Assembly: GCF_004115265.2 (NCBI RefSeq)
Contig: NC_046297.1
Span: 2,356,001 to 2,420,000, forward strand
DNA length: 64,000 bases
From: Rhinolophus ferrumequinum
Taxonomy: Eukaryota > Chordata > Mammalia > Chiroptera > Rhinolophidae
Direction: 5' to 3'
The first letter of the stretch is position 1. Every line of letters starts with the position of its first letter. This document shows, one piece after another, positions 44,501 to 58,156 of the stretch. A program made the position numbers and the translations under genes. The notes below the pieces were generated by a model. The model was given only the letters and a program-made list of their open reading frames with translations, was not told where the DNA came from and made no database searches.

Positions 44501-47500
44501 TGATTTTGCACTTAATTCTTAATGCGTCATTGTCACGCTCGTTGGCCTTTCGCAGACATTCGTTCTCTTTACGTAAATTTTCAATTTCAGCCTCCAGTTT
44601 ACCACGATTTTGGGCTAGACAAGATCCTAAGAAACAAAAATCACCAGTCACAAATTTAAAAGAGCGTGGGGGATCTGTATTTGAAGAACATTTCATTTAC
44701 AATGTGTGATACAGTACAGAAAAAGACAAAAACTGAATAAAGAAACGAAATACAGAAGAGCACATGACAAGGAAAGGGGAAGAGACAGAAAGGCCTTCTA
44801 AACACCTGTGGCTGTTTGAAAACCTCAGACCACAATCCAAGAACAAGTAACCCCGACAGGTACTATGTCAGTGGTCAGGTTAAGGGATCCAAGCAAACAA
44901 AGCTATGTGAAGTGGTCCTGCGCGGAATGACAGATGAGCAAAGCTCCATAAGCCAACAGCTAGTTGTTCACAACTTGTAAAGTGTCGGCCAGGGCCAAAC
45001 GGTGTTTACCTCTCGCTTTACAGTGATGGGGAGGGAATGAGACTGAGGGAAGTTCACGGAAACCTAACGTGGTTCCATCCATACACTAGTTCACATTTCT
45101 CCACGCACAACCAGATCAATGCCACCAGCATTTTTAGAAAAAACCTGAATGCTGCACACTGTACAAATAACTTAAAATCACTGCATAAGAAAGAATTATT
45201 TTCAACGTCTTCAGCTGTAGCTTTGGAAAGGTATACTGGTTCAGAAAAGCAACCAAATTATACTGGGAAAAACTGACAACAAAGAATCAGACCTATAACT
45301 TCCCAACTGATGTAATAAACTTCCCCATTTCCCAAGAGGCATTTCATTCCTGCGTGGCACAGAGGGTCACATATGTGGAGGCAGGCAAGCCCTTCCTTTT
45401 CTCTCCAATATACAAATTTGTTGGTTTAGAAAAATGGGCTACTTTCCCTTTGAAAATTTGAGAATTTTACCCTGTTGTGCCAGCTCATGTCCCCATACTT
45501 TTCTTTCTGTCCTTAAACCGTAAATTAGTGACTCCTTGGCTGCTAGCTCGGAAATGAGCTGGACTTTTTCATGCTTGAGGAGCTCTATTTGAATACTCTT
45601 CTGCTTGTCATCTTCAATCAAAATTTCAAGGGTGTTCATCTGATTCTGTATGCTCCCAAAAAAACATTGAAAAACATGCAAAATAATTATTATATTTAAG
45701 TGCTTCTTTATTTTCTACTTTTCGTATTTTATGAAAAGAAATGTTCTTTAAGCAAATACAAAGTAAATGTTGCTCAACTGTATGTCAGAAAAAGTTTTAA
45801 TTTTGTTAACTACAGATAAACATAGGTCAGGAAATAGAAAGTCCAACTGGAAGAGGCTACTCCATCAAACACTAGATTTTATTCTAATATTCTACAGCAC
45901 CAACTGCACATGTAATACTCAGAATTTCTCACCAAACATTTATATCTGTAGTCTAAAGGTCACTCACTTGAAGTAGGTTCCCTTGGCCACTACATCACTA
46001 ATGTTTAAAACTGAGACTACAGCAATAAAGACATTCATTGAAAAATTATTATAGGGAGGTATATTTAAAAGACCACCACGACCACAAAATTAACATCGGC
46101 AATTCACATGCTATTTCTCAAACTTCAGCGATTTGAGTATCGCTGTCACAATTTTTGCTCTATCAACTGTGAAACTGCCATCTATTTATGTAGTACATTC
46201 TTAAAATTAATTCACTTATTTTATTTAAATACCATTTTAGTGAAAGCAATGCAACCGGGGAAATCACAGTTAATCTCCTAGTTTTACTACTTTTCTCACA
46301 CACATCAAATATATAACTTGTATTATTTAAAAGTCCATCACCGTGTACTTCCTAAAATCATTACACTGCACTTGAGAAAATGATGTAAGAAATTAAAAAG
46401 GAAATATAATGTAACAATGTCTTACCTGTAAATTTGTGGCTGTTTCCTGTTTTAATTTGGAGACTTCCGCCAGCTTTGTTTTTTGTGCCTTCACCATACA
46501 GGTCAGATCTTTAATTAAAGAGGAAGATTCGTTTTCTTTTCGTTGGGCCCAAACAAGAGCATGCTTGCTCTTTGCTAACTCAGTGGCAATGTTTTCAAAA
46601 CCTTCTTTAACCTATATTTCAAAAGTGCATTATAAATAGCAGTTCTCCAAACATGTAGAAAACATTTCTGGAAAGAGCTTACTTCTTTCATTTTTAGTGT
46701 CATAGAAGTCTAGCAAAAGAAAATGCCCAGAGAACTGGTTTTGCAGGCTGGGCCATACGGTTTGTGTTGCAAGTCCCCAGGCCTGCTGCGGTGACAAAGG
46801 CCGCCACCGACGGTAAGTACACAGTGAGCATGGCGGTGGTGACAGAACTTTACAGGGACGGGGCTGGGTCTGCAACTCCCTGCCCCACGCCAAGGACTGC
46901 AGCCAGCTTCCCAAACCTGTTCTGGCACCATTTACTAGGCCGCCTCGCTTTCCAGCAGCACCGGCCAGCAGCTGCTGTTTCAGGGAAGAAACCAAGGCTC
47001 GGAGAACTTAAGTAATCGGTTTAAGACCATAGAGCCAACGTGTCCACAGCACTGCAATTCTACAATGTGCTCCTTTCATCACACCACATCTTGCTGATTC
47101 TGTTTTCAATAAAAAGCTAGAGGCCAATTCTTACATCTTTAAATCTCCTGGCTTCAACAGTTAAAGCAATGCGAAATTCATTTTCCAAGTCCAGGTACTG
47201 CTGGTTTAATGTGTCAATTTTCTCTTGGTACTCTTTTATCTCTTGTTCGTGCTTTGACTCTTCTTTAGCTACCTCTTTGGCTAAAGCTTCCTGGAACTCA
47301 GCATCACTAACAAGCTCTCTTGTTTCAAGTTCTTTCCTGGAAAGAAAAACAAATGAAAATTACAGACACTGTTCACCCGGAAAGAGAAACTTTAAAGGTG
47401 TTTCAATAGTCGTTAAATGGTCTATATTCCCTAATGTTAATTTCAGATGCGCTCCACACCTTCAAACACAGAAACTGGGTCCAGGACGAAGAAACAGTCT

Positions 47501-50500
47501 GAGTTTAGTGGTCAGTGGTGGTGGGATCAGAGGGGTGAGCCGTCTCCTAACTTCACAGACAGTTCTGGATCATTCTAGACTCTGGGTCCACCTGCAGACT
47601 CTGTTTGACTGGATTTTCTACTCCGGCTGAGCCTTTGACACATAGCTAACAGTCCAACTGGTACTGGTGGTTGGTTAGTGGAAAAAATTCAATTAAAGTG
47701 TGAAATTATTTACCCATCTTTTCATATAGGGCTAGTTTTTACTTAAATGTGAGCTCACTCCTTAGAGTTTTCCACTATTTTTCTTGAATAAATCAAGCCC
47801 ATAATACAAACTCGATTATTTCCAGTTTTTGCTTTTTAAACTAGAACAAAAAGTTAAAAGATATCTATCTATACAGGACACTAAGTACAAAATTTTACAT
47901 TTTTGTGATTTTTCTCCCTCAGTTTTTTACAGTTGTACCGCCCACACATATGGTGACAACTTTCCCCAGGGCATAAACATTTCATTTATACATTACGAAT
48001 TTAATTTCTGTAAGGCTGAAACAAAAAGGTTTGGGAACAAACACAACTAACCCGTGGCAATCTCATACCCCATCTGGCAGGGCAGTGAGGAAGCAAGCAG
48101 CCGAACGGGCGCCAGAGCCGGTGGGCAAACTCCAGCTGCGGACCACGCCTGGCCTGCTGACCTTTTTGGAGATAAACTCTTATTGGAGCACAGCCGCCTA
48201 TGGTCCTCTGGTGCCACAAAGCCATAGTGGGCTGCGGCCTGCAAAGCCTGCCATCTGGCCCTTCACAGGAGTTTATGGGCACCTGCTTCACAGGGATGAA
48301 GCATCCCGACTGACTGACCTGACAAGCAGTTACTGGGAGGTCAATTAAAACAGTTTTCTGGATAGTACAATGGATTTGGAGAACTGCAAAATGAGTTTCA
48401 CTGTTGTAAGCCAGCACCTCAGTAAGTCACGGCTTTGTTTTCAAGCTGCCAGTTCTACCTAAGGCTGCCTCTAGCGCACACAGCGTGGTACCTCCCGTTA
48501 GCTAGCACCGCCAGACTTCAGGCTCAGGAACAGGCTCATTTATTTTTGAAGTGGAGCGTGAGGAGGAATCGAGTCGCTTTTTCTACCGTTAGAGGTCCAT
48601 TTTTCTGACCTGTTTTTCATCTACCTGTGTTCTTGTTCTTTCAGTGTCAGAAGTTCATGAAGTTGTTGCACTTGCTCCTTCTCCTGGTGAAGGGAGGTTC
48701 TCAGTAAGTTTATTTCTCTGTCAGCAGCTGCAGCTTTGAGCTCCACCTCCTGGACAAGCCGCATCTGAGGAAAATACAGACAACTACAGTATTTAGGTAT
48801 TCATTTTGCCGGCCTCTATTTCAACACCAGCTCCCCAAACCGTGCCTTCTAAATAAGGAACGCGGTGACTAGTTGATTTCCAAGTTCGCCACACCCCATG
48901 AAGCGGTGCCGGGGAAGCATCAGACACACCGGCATGCTCGGCTGCTCATTGGCTTCACAGACCCGAGACCCCCACTCAGAAAGCAAGCGTGAAAATGAAA
49001 GCCCTTCCAGCTCCCCCGAGACTTCGCACCTGGCTCTGAGGACACGAGCCTACCACCCTGCAGTATTCCCAGCATGCCCTCTTACAACTGCTGGAGGGCC
49101 AGCAGCCTGAACGCAGAAGTAATTGCACAGGTTCCATCAGTTGATCCATGTTTGCAGACAGGCTGGCACCTCTGCATTTACTGCAGCCGATACCATGTGT
49201 TTCAGGACAGAAGCGCTGAGTGTGTTGGCTCATGTGACTGACAGAGGAAGACACACCTGTGCCGCTTGCTGCTGCCCCTTCTGACTCTCCATTTTCTCCA
49301 TGGCTCTTTCCAGGGTTCTTAAGTGTCTAATGTGGTCGTCTTGTTGATCTCTTGCTTTAATTAACTCGATAGTTAGTTTTTTAATTTCATTTTGAAGTTT
49401 GTGAACCATAATTTCGAGTTGAACTTTGGAATTTCTCTCCTTAAAAATAATTTCCTTTAGCCTAAAGCAGAAATAAAATGCAGCTTTAAAGTATATTTTG
49501 CATAAGAAAGGATAAAAGTTGTAGTCAGCATCACAGGTTATAGTAGAGAGGAAGATTAGAAGTACGTTTCGAACTCTCATTAGATTAAAAGATGGCTGAA
49601 AACCAGAATACTCTGTCTCTCGCCAACCTCTGAAACTAACATGTGCCCAAGAGGGAAGACATTCCACCTAAGTGAGAGAAACCTCGTCCTATGCGAGCTT
49701 CACTATGCCACAGCCCACCTGACTGAGCTCATAGCCTGATTCTGGCATCGTGCTGGGTGTGGGCTGAGAAACCAGCAGGATGAATAAGGCCCAGCCCATG
49801 CCTTCCAGGGGCTCAGGCCCCCCTTCTCTCGGATGCTTATTCATCTGCCTGACACCTGCCAGCTTCAGGGCCCCAAAAAACATAGCCTAAATTCTTTGTT
49901 TATGCAACAAGCTAATAACTCACAAAACCTTTAGATAAAATTAGTTCAGCTCGAACTCAAACCACACACAGTTTGAGCACATGTTAGCTGCTTTAAGTGA
50001 AGGTGTTCCAGCTCCAAGTTCATACCTTTGTGCTACAGGTAGCTGCAGGTTTACAGACTTTTCTCTTACCTGTCTGTGGTAAGCAGGGCCAGGCACTGGA
50101 TATCCTTTTTTTCGTTTGCTTGTTTACGCAGCTCATCGATATAATCCATAAGCTTCTTTTCAGCTTGTTCAGCTTTCCATCTCTTCTCTCTCTCCTGGTC
50201 TAGTTGTTCAACAAGTATCTGAAAGAAAACAATAGTGTCATGTGAACTTGGAAAAGTTACTTTGCCTGTCACTGCCTGAATTTTCTCATTTATAACATGG
50301 GAATAACAGAATCTTATTCAAAGAGCTGTGGTGAGAATTAAACAAATTAATGGAAATATAGAACGGTGCCTGGCACATCACGACTACTTGGCAAATGTTA
50401 GCTGTTATTGTCACCATCGTCATCATCGCTGTTATTTTCCTCCACGTTAAAGCCTCTATACTGGAGAATAAGAGGAGGCCAATAGCATGAAAGGTGTGAA

Positions 50501-53500
50501 AACAGTTTAAAAAGCAATTGTATTATTTTTGGAACAGCAGTGCATAGTACACTCAAAACTAGTACTTCACAAGTAAAATAAGGGCAAGTTATTAAAAATA
50601 AATCAATAAATCAGAGTGTACTAAAAATTCTGAACAACCTGAGAATGATTAAGGCAAACAGTGAAGAAGTTTTAAATTCTTAAATGCCTCTTAATCTGGA
50701 ATCCATGGGTCCAAAACTGGGTTTCAGAAGAGTCCGTGAAAACCCTGACATTACAACATCTTGTGAGTGTGTATAAAAGTAGAATTCTCTGAGAAGACTC
50801 AGAGATTTCCTTAGATAATTAAAGGGGTCTGAGACCCAAAAGGTGGGAGCCATTGCTTTAAGAAATAAGAATTTGAAAAGTTAGGCCTGTTTCCTCCTCC
50901 GCAAATATTTATAATGATTTCACTGAAATCTGATCTTAAATAAACGTGTAATTTCCATTCCTTTAAAAATTACAAAAAGAGCAACATCACATAAAATCTG
51001 GAAACCAGGAAGGTAAAAATAAACCAATCACATCATTCCAATAAAAATACACACAACTATTTCTTGCTCATAAAGAGATGCATTATTTTTCTGGGACCCA
51101 CTATGAACTTCAGAGCTAAGTTATTCACATTCCTTGTTTCTTAATCGTTCAATCCTACCCGGTAAGTGTTGTCTTCTGAGCTGCTGTTGTCTACTTTCAT
51201 TAGTTCAGTCTTCTGCTCTTCTGATTCTTCCAGTATATTACAGTTCGCTAAAGATGAGCTTACATATAAGTCTTTAAAGAAAGGATGTTTCATTTTACGA
51301 TTACAACTGCAAAGAATAAAACACAGGAAGTGGCCGAAAAAAATGTACAGTGTTTATGTTTTTCACAATTTACGTAATCACAATCTACCAGCAACAGGGA
51401 TCCAGCTGCATACATTTCTATAAATGTACTAAGTCTGAGTCGGCAAGGCTGGAAAGTCACACTACTGACATCAGAAAAGTAAAGAAATCACTATGAGACA
51501 GCTTTCACTAGGGAGGAAGCCAGCAGCACTAAGCGTGTGCCTTATCTGAGTGTGTAAAACCGAGACGAGTACCTTAGAAAAGGGTTGCTGTTCTTATTGT
51601 GGTGCTTAATAGTCTGAATAGTTTTGGAATAATAAGGGATTTTGGACCTCCGAGGAATTTTTCTATTACATTCTTTCCTGTTTCCATAGTCACTTTCAGA
51701 AGTCACATCTGTGTCTCTTTTCGGTCTGAGGTCTTTCTCGGGAACATTATCCATTAAAGAACTAGAAGTCTAGAATAAAAATACCAACAAAGTTTGTCAA
51801 AAGTTAGATTCAGTAGAAAAGATTAAAATTTGAAATTTTGTAAAGTATTATGACTTTTAACAAGAGTAAGTCTGAAATTAAACACAGGATTCAGCTTTGG
51901 TATGGGTAAGTAAGCTCCTACGTGGTTGACTCTCTCAAGATAAGTATAAACTGGGAAAAATACAAAAAAAAGAACAAACAAAACGAACAAACAAAAGCCC
52001 TAGAAAATGAACAAAAGCAGGCTAATTCTAGAGGGGACTTGACACTTGAAAAAATAACCAAAATAGGGTGTTTCCATCCTAATGTTTTTTAACGTGAGAG
52101 TATATCACAATGAGCACGATGTCAGGAGTATTAAAATTCCGGCAGAAAAACCAGGCCTTTGGGCCTGGAGAATCAGAGGACAGTACACAGTAGAAGGCAA
52201 GAAGCCAAGTGAAGGACAAAAGAAACGGACTGCTGGCCATGGGACAAGTGACAGTTTAAGTCAAAGCAAGTGAACTGCTTGCTACAACAAAAATATCAAC
52301 ACTCCCTGGAAGCCCAGAACAGCATCTCGAGTCTCCACCACATAACACTCACAATGTCCACCATAAAACCCAAAATACTCAGCACCAGAAGAGACAGGGA
52401 ATGCGAGCTACTCTCAAGAGAAAAGGCAATTGGTGGAGACCTAACCCAAGGACCCAAATGTTCAAATAAGCAGACCAGGACTTTCAATTAGTGATCACAG
52501 CTATGCTCACTGATATAAAAACATGCTTGTCATAAACAAAGACAGAAGAAAATTCAGCTGAGAAACAAATTATTTTTAAAGAAGAGGAAATTTTACAACT
52601 GAAAAATATGATGTATGAAGTAAAAATTGACTAGCTGGGCTTAACAGAAGAATGAGGCGATAAAAGAATTAAGTGAACTTGAAGACAGAGTAGTGGAAAT
52701 TACTCAATTTGAAGAATAGAGATTAAAAAGTTGATAAATGTATAGAGAGTCTCAGGGAACAGTGGGACAATATCAAAAGGTCTAAGTGGAATCTGAAAAG
52801 AGAGAGGGAAGAGAGAGTGGGAAGAAATACATTGGAGAAGTGATGTCCAAATTATCCCCAAATAGGTAAAGACATAAATTTATAGATTTAAAAAGCTCAG
52901 CGAACGCTTAAGCAGGATAAGCAGGATAAATATGAAGAAAACCATCCTTCCCACAATGTAGCCAAACTGCTGAAAACCTAAATGTTGAGAAAATTAAAGG
53001 GAGAAACAGACAAATGCACAATCACAGCTGGACATTTTAACACCTCACATGCACCTGAAAGAACTAGGAAACGCATCAGCAAGGACATGAATCATCTGAA
53101 AATACTACTGACCATTCTATCCTGACATAACAAGTACAGGACACACAAGAACATTCCCCAAGACAGACTGTACATTGGGCTATAAAATAAGTCTCAGCAA
53201 ATTTACAAAGACGGAAATTATCCAGAATACGTTCCCTGAGAAAAACAGAAGTCGATTAGAAACTACTAACAATAACATATCTAGGAAACCACAAATACCT
53301 GAAAATTAAATAAACAAGATACTTCTAAAAAGTCCTTGGATGAAGGAAGAAATCACAGAATAAGAAAATGTTTCTAGCTAAATAATAATGAAAACAAAAC
53401 AAAAATTTATGGAATGTGGTTAAAGCAGTGCTTAAAAGAATACACCTAGAGAACGGCTGATGAGAGGAGCCCCTGAAAGAGGACGACCACTGCAGCGTTT

Positions 53501-56500
53501 GGTGGGGTGATGGAAACAAAAGGGGGCCCATCTACTTTCTCACTACTTAAAACGAAAAAAAAAAAAGAATATTCATTGCCAATGATTAAATTAGAAAATA
53601 GGTCTAAAATCAGTAACTTAAGCATTTATATCAAGAAGCCAGAAAATGAAGAGTAAATTCAAAGTAAGTAGAGAAAAATAATAAAACATAGAAATTGACA
53701 TCGTGGAAAACAAAAAGCAGATAAAATTAACAAAACTGATCTCTGGAAAAATCAACAAAACCCCTAGCTCTAGCTTAACTGACCAAGGGGAAAAAAAAAA
53801 GCTGCCTCATAATTATTAAAGAAATTGAATTCATTATCAAGAACCTTCCAGGCTCAGATGATTTCACTGGTAAACTCTCAAACATTTAAGGAAGAAATAA
53901 TTCCAATCCTACAAAAACTCTTAGAAAATGGAGAACAAGGGGATGTTTCTCAACTCACTTCCGCAGCCAGCATCAACCCTCGTATCAATCTTACTATTAA
54001 CCATGATACACAGGCTGCAGAGCAGAGCAAGAACGCGAGAACAAGGGCTGGAGACGCCACCAGCAGTCAAGTATAGGAACGACAGCTCATGGAACAGTTC
54101 AAGGACTCTCAAAGCGAGCGTACCAGCAGCAGGGGTACTGAAGGAGAACCAGTATCTCAGGAAGTAGAAGTTCACTTGACAAAGGTCTGCTGAAAACAGA
54201 AGTCGAAGCAGGAACTATGGAAACTAACTTGCCATTCAGCTGGAAGGCCTAGGAGTGCTTCCAACCATGCAACACCTGAAGAGACAGCAGAGGCCAGGAA
54301 TGACTCATGTCCCCTGTGTGATCAGACAGAGCCCTCGGAGTTCTGTTTACATTAACTTTGAAAGAGTAGGCGGGTCGGTGGCCGTAACGTGCAGTGCCAC
54401 AGAAGAAATCACATCGTGAAGATCGGAAGAGGACAGAGGAAACGAGCGGGAAAAGCACGCTTCCTTCCGCCACTACTTCTGTGACAGAATCCTATTTCTG
54501 TACGAGACAAACACATACAGACACACCGATGCACTAAGTATAGGCTCTTTCTTGTAGGTCAGCTAGGATGCAGTTTTTATTTTAAAATCTCTGAACTAGT
54601 TTTTCTTTAGCACATTGCTTAGAAAGATAAGAAATAGTTACTTCATTGAGAAGCTGTAAAAATTGATCATCTAATTTCTGAAGTTTCATCTCATTCTGAA
54701 AATCATTTTCATGATTCACTTTCTCTGGCTGAGAAGATGGACACGCAGACATGAAGGTCAAACCAGTATCCGCGGGCGCGCTTGCAAACTGGTCCAAGGC
54801 AGCCATGGCATCGATGGGCGGTGTCACCACTGGCACACTGTCGACGATCTGCGGCAGACACAAACCAAGTCCTCACACTTCCCATCTACTGAGTAACCTG
54901 CAGTGTCTCGGTGTTAGGGAAGAAACCATACTATACCTCATCTTCACTTATATTTAGGGGAGAATCAGATGAAACTAAATTATCCAAAAGGCCTTCAAAG
55001 CACTGCAGACGCGACGAATTCATTTCTGATAGATTTACTGGTTCACCAAATATATTCTTGCAATCTAGGATTCGAAGCTGTGGCAAAGTCTGGAGCATAA
55101 CTGCTCTGTACCCTTGGAACAAATCATTCAAAACGAAAACTCACACACTAAAAACAGTAAGGCAACTTATTTCTACTAGAATGAACTAAATTTATCAGCT
55201 ACCAGGTGTATCACCTGCATGATGAAATTCGTCCTGGAATGCAATTAATAAGTGTGTCCTAAAAGCTACTTGTTCCTTGCTACGTAGTCATTAAATACAA
55301 AACGAACCCAACACACCCTACTGAGGTCAGAAAGTTAAATTCATCACTGCTGGATTTATCTTCCGTAAAACTGCTTTAAAGCCGTAAATGCACGGAACCA
55401 GCGGCGATGTATTCTGGACAGGAAGCCCGACACGCCTTCTGTCTGAATGTGATCGGTATACACACGAGTCAGGAGGGTGTGGTTCCAGAGAGCCAGGATT
55501 TGGCTAGTGAGGCCTCAAGCATCAGTGGAATTAAAGACCCATTTTCCCCCCTTAAATTACCTAAAACTAAGGTTTGGACAGGCAATCTATCAAGTGTTCA
55601 AGAATATGTTTATTTTCCCTGAGTACAATTAAATATGAGAAATCTGGCAACTTAATATTAATTTGGTGTTTAGGCTAGAAACACTAATTTTGCTTAGCTG
55701 TAATTTTAAAACCAAGTAGTATTTCTAACAAAGACCAATAAAGTGTTTGGAAGAACTCCAAAAGGAAGAAAGATGTCTGGCAAATTAGTGTTAAGACATT
55801 TTGAGGAGAGAAAAGTAACTTTGGTAGTAAGTATCTCTTCAATTCTGGGGTGAGGGCAGCTGTGTTGAGAGAAACACCTCATCTAGGAAAGAAAGAAAGT
55901 GAAAAACAAAGATTCTAGAAACAAAAACTATAGGAAGTAGAGGTTCTTGAGGCAAGATTCTCAGAAAAACATCCAACTTGTGGGATAGCAGAGAAAAAAA
56001 CTAGGATTGTTTTAGAAATAAGGTTTTCTTTTATGAAAACGGTTTCCCCAGAAAACTGAAATCTCCCGATTTTCAGGGAGACTCTCATCATTAAACGGCC
56101 TTAGGAAAACAGCTGATTTCAAGTCCATTATATTCTTCTGTGAAATAAAATGATCCAAACAGGTTTGCATTCTGGGAAAAGCCTTCTCACAGCCGCACAT
56201 TAATGATGGAAAGACGCCTGCGCAGCCGACTTCTACCCCAGCAGACCTTTAGGACGTAGTGTATTCTCACTCTCCACCTGTGTCTCACTGCTGGGCCGAG
56301 CAACTCCACTGAGTGATTCTAGGAATGGCAGGCGGGTCTGCTTTATCTTTGTCAGCTTCAGTGATTCTCAGATCAAATGACATGTCAGCAGCATTTTCTA
56401 CATATCATTAACTTCTTCAAAAATTCATTCATTTACTAATTAAAAACTGACTGGATCCATTCACATGGTGGACAATTCAAAGGGTACACGATGAAAAGTT

Positions 56501-58119
56501 CTCCTAACATTTCCTAATTCCCAGCTACCCTTCCCATCCTCTGTGTATTTCCTGATCCTTGGCTATGTAGGATGGGAGCTGGCCATTATCAGCAGGATTC
56601 TGTGCATCCTCCTAGATGTTTTATACATGTATATACGTATGTACGTGTGTGTGTCTATTTTTATAAAATTCAGCATAGACATACACACACACGTTACACT
56701 ATGAAATGTTTTTGTGAATTGCTTACTTTTCTTTCTCTTAACAGTGTATCTTGGAGATCACCGCATATCGGTAGTTAAAGCAATTCTTTATTCTTTTTCC
56801 GTGGCTGCACAGTGTTATACTATAAGAATTTATCATGCCAACTTAATTTTCAGGCATTCACTCATCAAATATAAAACTGTCTTATCAGAATTCCTTACCT
56901 GTTCACCTGTGTTCTTCTTCTAACAGCAATTTGGTTTGTCTTCATAAAATACTTTACTTGCAATTAGGTTTTTCCAAAGACATCCTAAAATGCTGTAAAG
57001 CCTAAGACAAAGCACCACAGGCCCCCCAAGCAGCCGCAGGGAGCCCTGCGGACTGGCGGCTCCTACCTGGTACACGACACACGGGGTTATCCTGCCCATC
57101 CTTGTCCAGAACGAGGTTGGTCAGGAAGTGCAGCCCCACCACACACTGAATCAGGTGGTGGATGCTGTCTAGGCAGTTGCGGTGCAGGTCAATGTATCGG
57201 AGCTTGTGTCTGATTCCGTGAAGGGGCATCAAACCTGCAGGACGAAAAAACCCGCTGGATGCCACAGCAGCGATTTCCCAGCAGCGAGGAGGGAAGGAGC
57301 AGCACGGCGGAGGACTGGCTGTGGGCAGCCACATCTCCTGACAGGGGTTCAGTAATGTCAACAGCTGTTTCGAAGCAATGCAGGGGGCATCTGAGAGGTA
57401 GTTCCCTGGGGTTCCCGGTCTCAAGTCCTCGTCAGACAGAACACACGGGCCTCGCAGGCCATGCATGTACTTCATGAGCAAAGGCATGAAGCAATGGCTC
57501 GAGGCTCCAGGCCTACCGTCGTTTCTGATGGCAGACGTAAGCGGACCCTGCAGTTTGAGCACAAATACAAACGGCACCCATCCGATTCCGTTCGTGGTAT
57601 GTTTCCTGCCCGAGCTTATCGAGAGCACGGTAATGTCAGGACGCAGGTTTGCGGCAGATGCTAGCGGTGCATGGCACACCTCCGGGGCAGCCTGCCGACT
57701 GCTGCGGTGGGCCGGGGCCACACACACCGTTGGAGTGCCCCGAGCACTGGCTGCTTCTCTTTTCCTGCCTCAGAACGTTCTCCAAATGGAACCTGAGCAA
57801 AGTGCAGCCTGTGATGGAGTGTGAGGCAATTAAGACCGCACCCACCACGGGCTCCTGCCAACCACAGAGGAAGTGTCAGCGGATGAATGCCCTAGCCTCC
57901 CTCCTGTGGAAGGACCATCTGAGATGCCCCCGCACTGAAAAAGTCCTTGTCCCATATCACTGCTTTTCCTCTTCCGTTTCAGGTTCGAGTGCCACAGGAC
58001 TCATTCTGGGTGCCCGCTGTCCACGTGCTTTCCAGAACCTCCTACAGTTTCACGGCTTCAAATACCACTGGTATGCCACAGCTCCAACTCCAACCAGGCT
58101 TCCTCTCCAAACACGCAGG

Positions 58120-58156
<37 letters not shown>

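Noticed and set aside
57002-57727. 241-residue minus-strand open frame
   Set aside because: Only 57067-57234 is real coding sequence (LRRCC1 exon 4). The rest is intron read through by chance.
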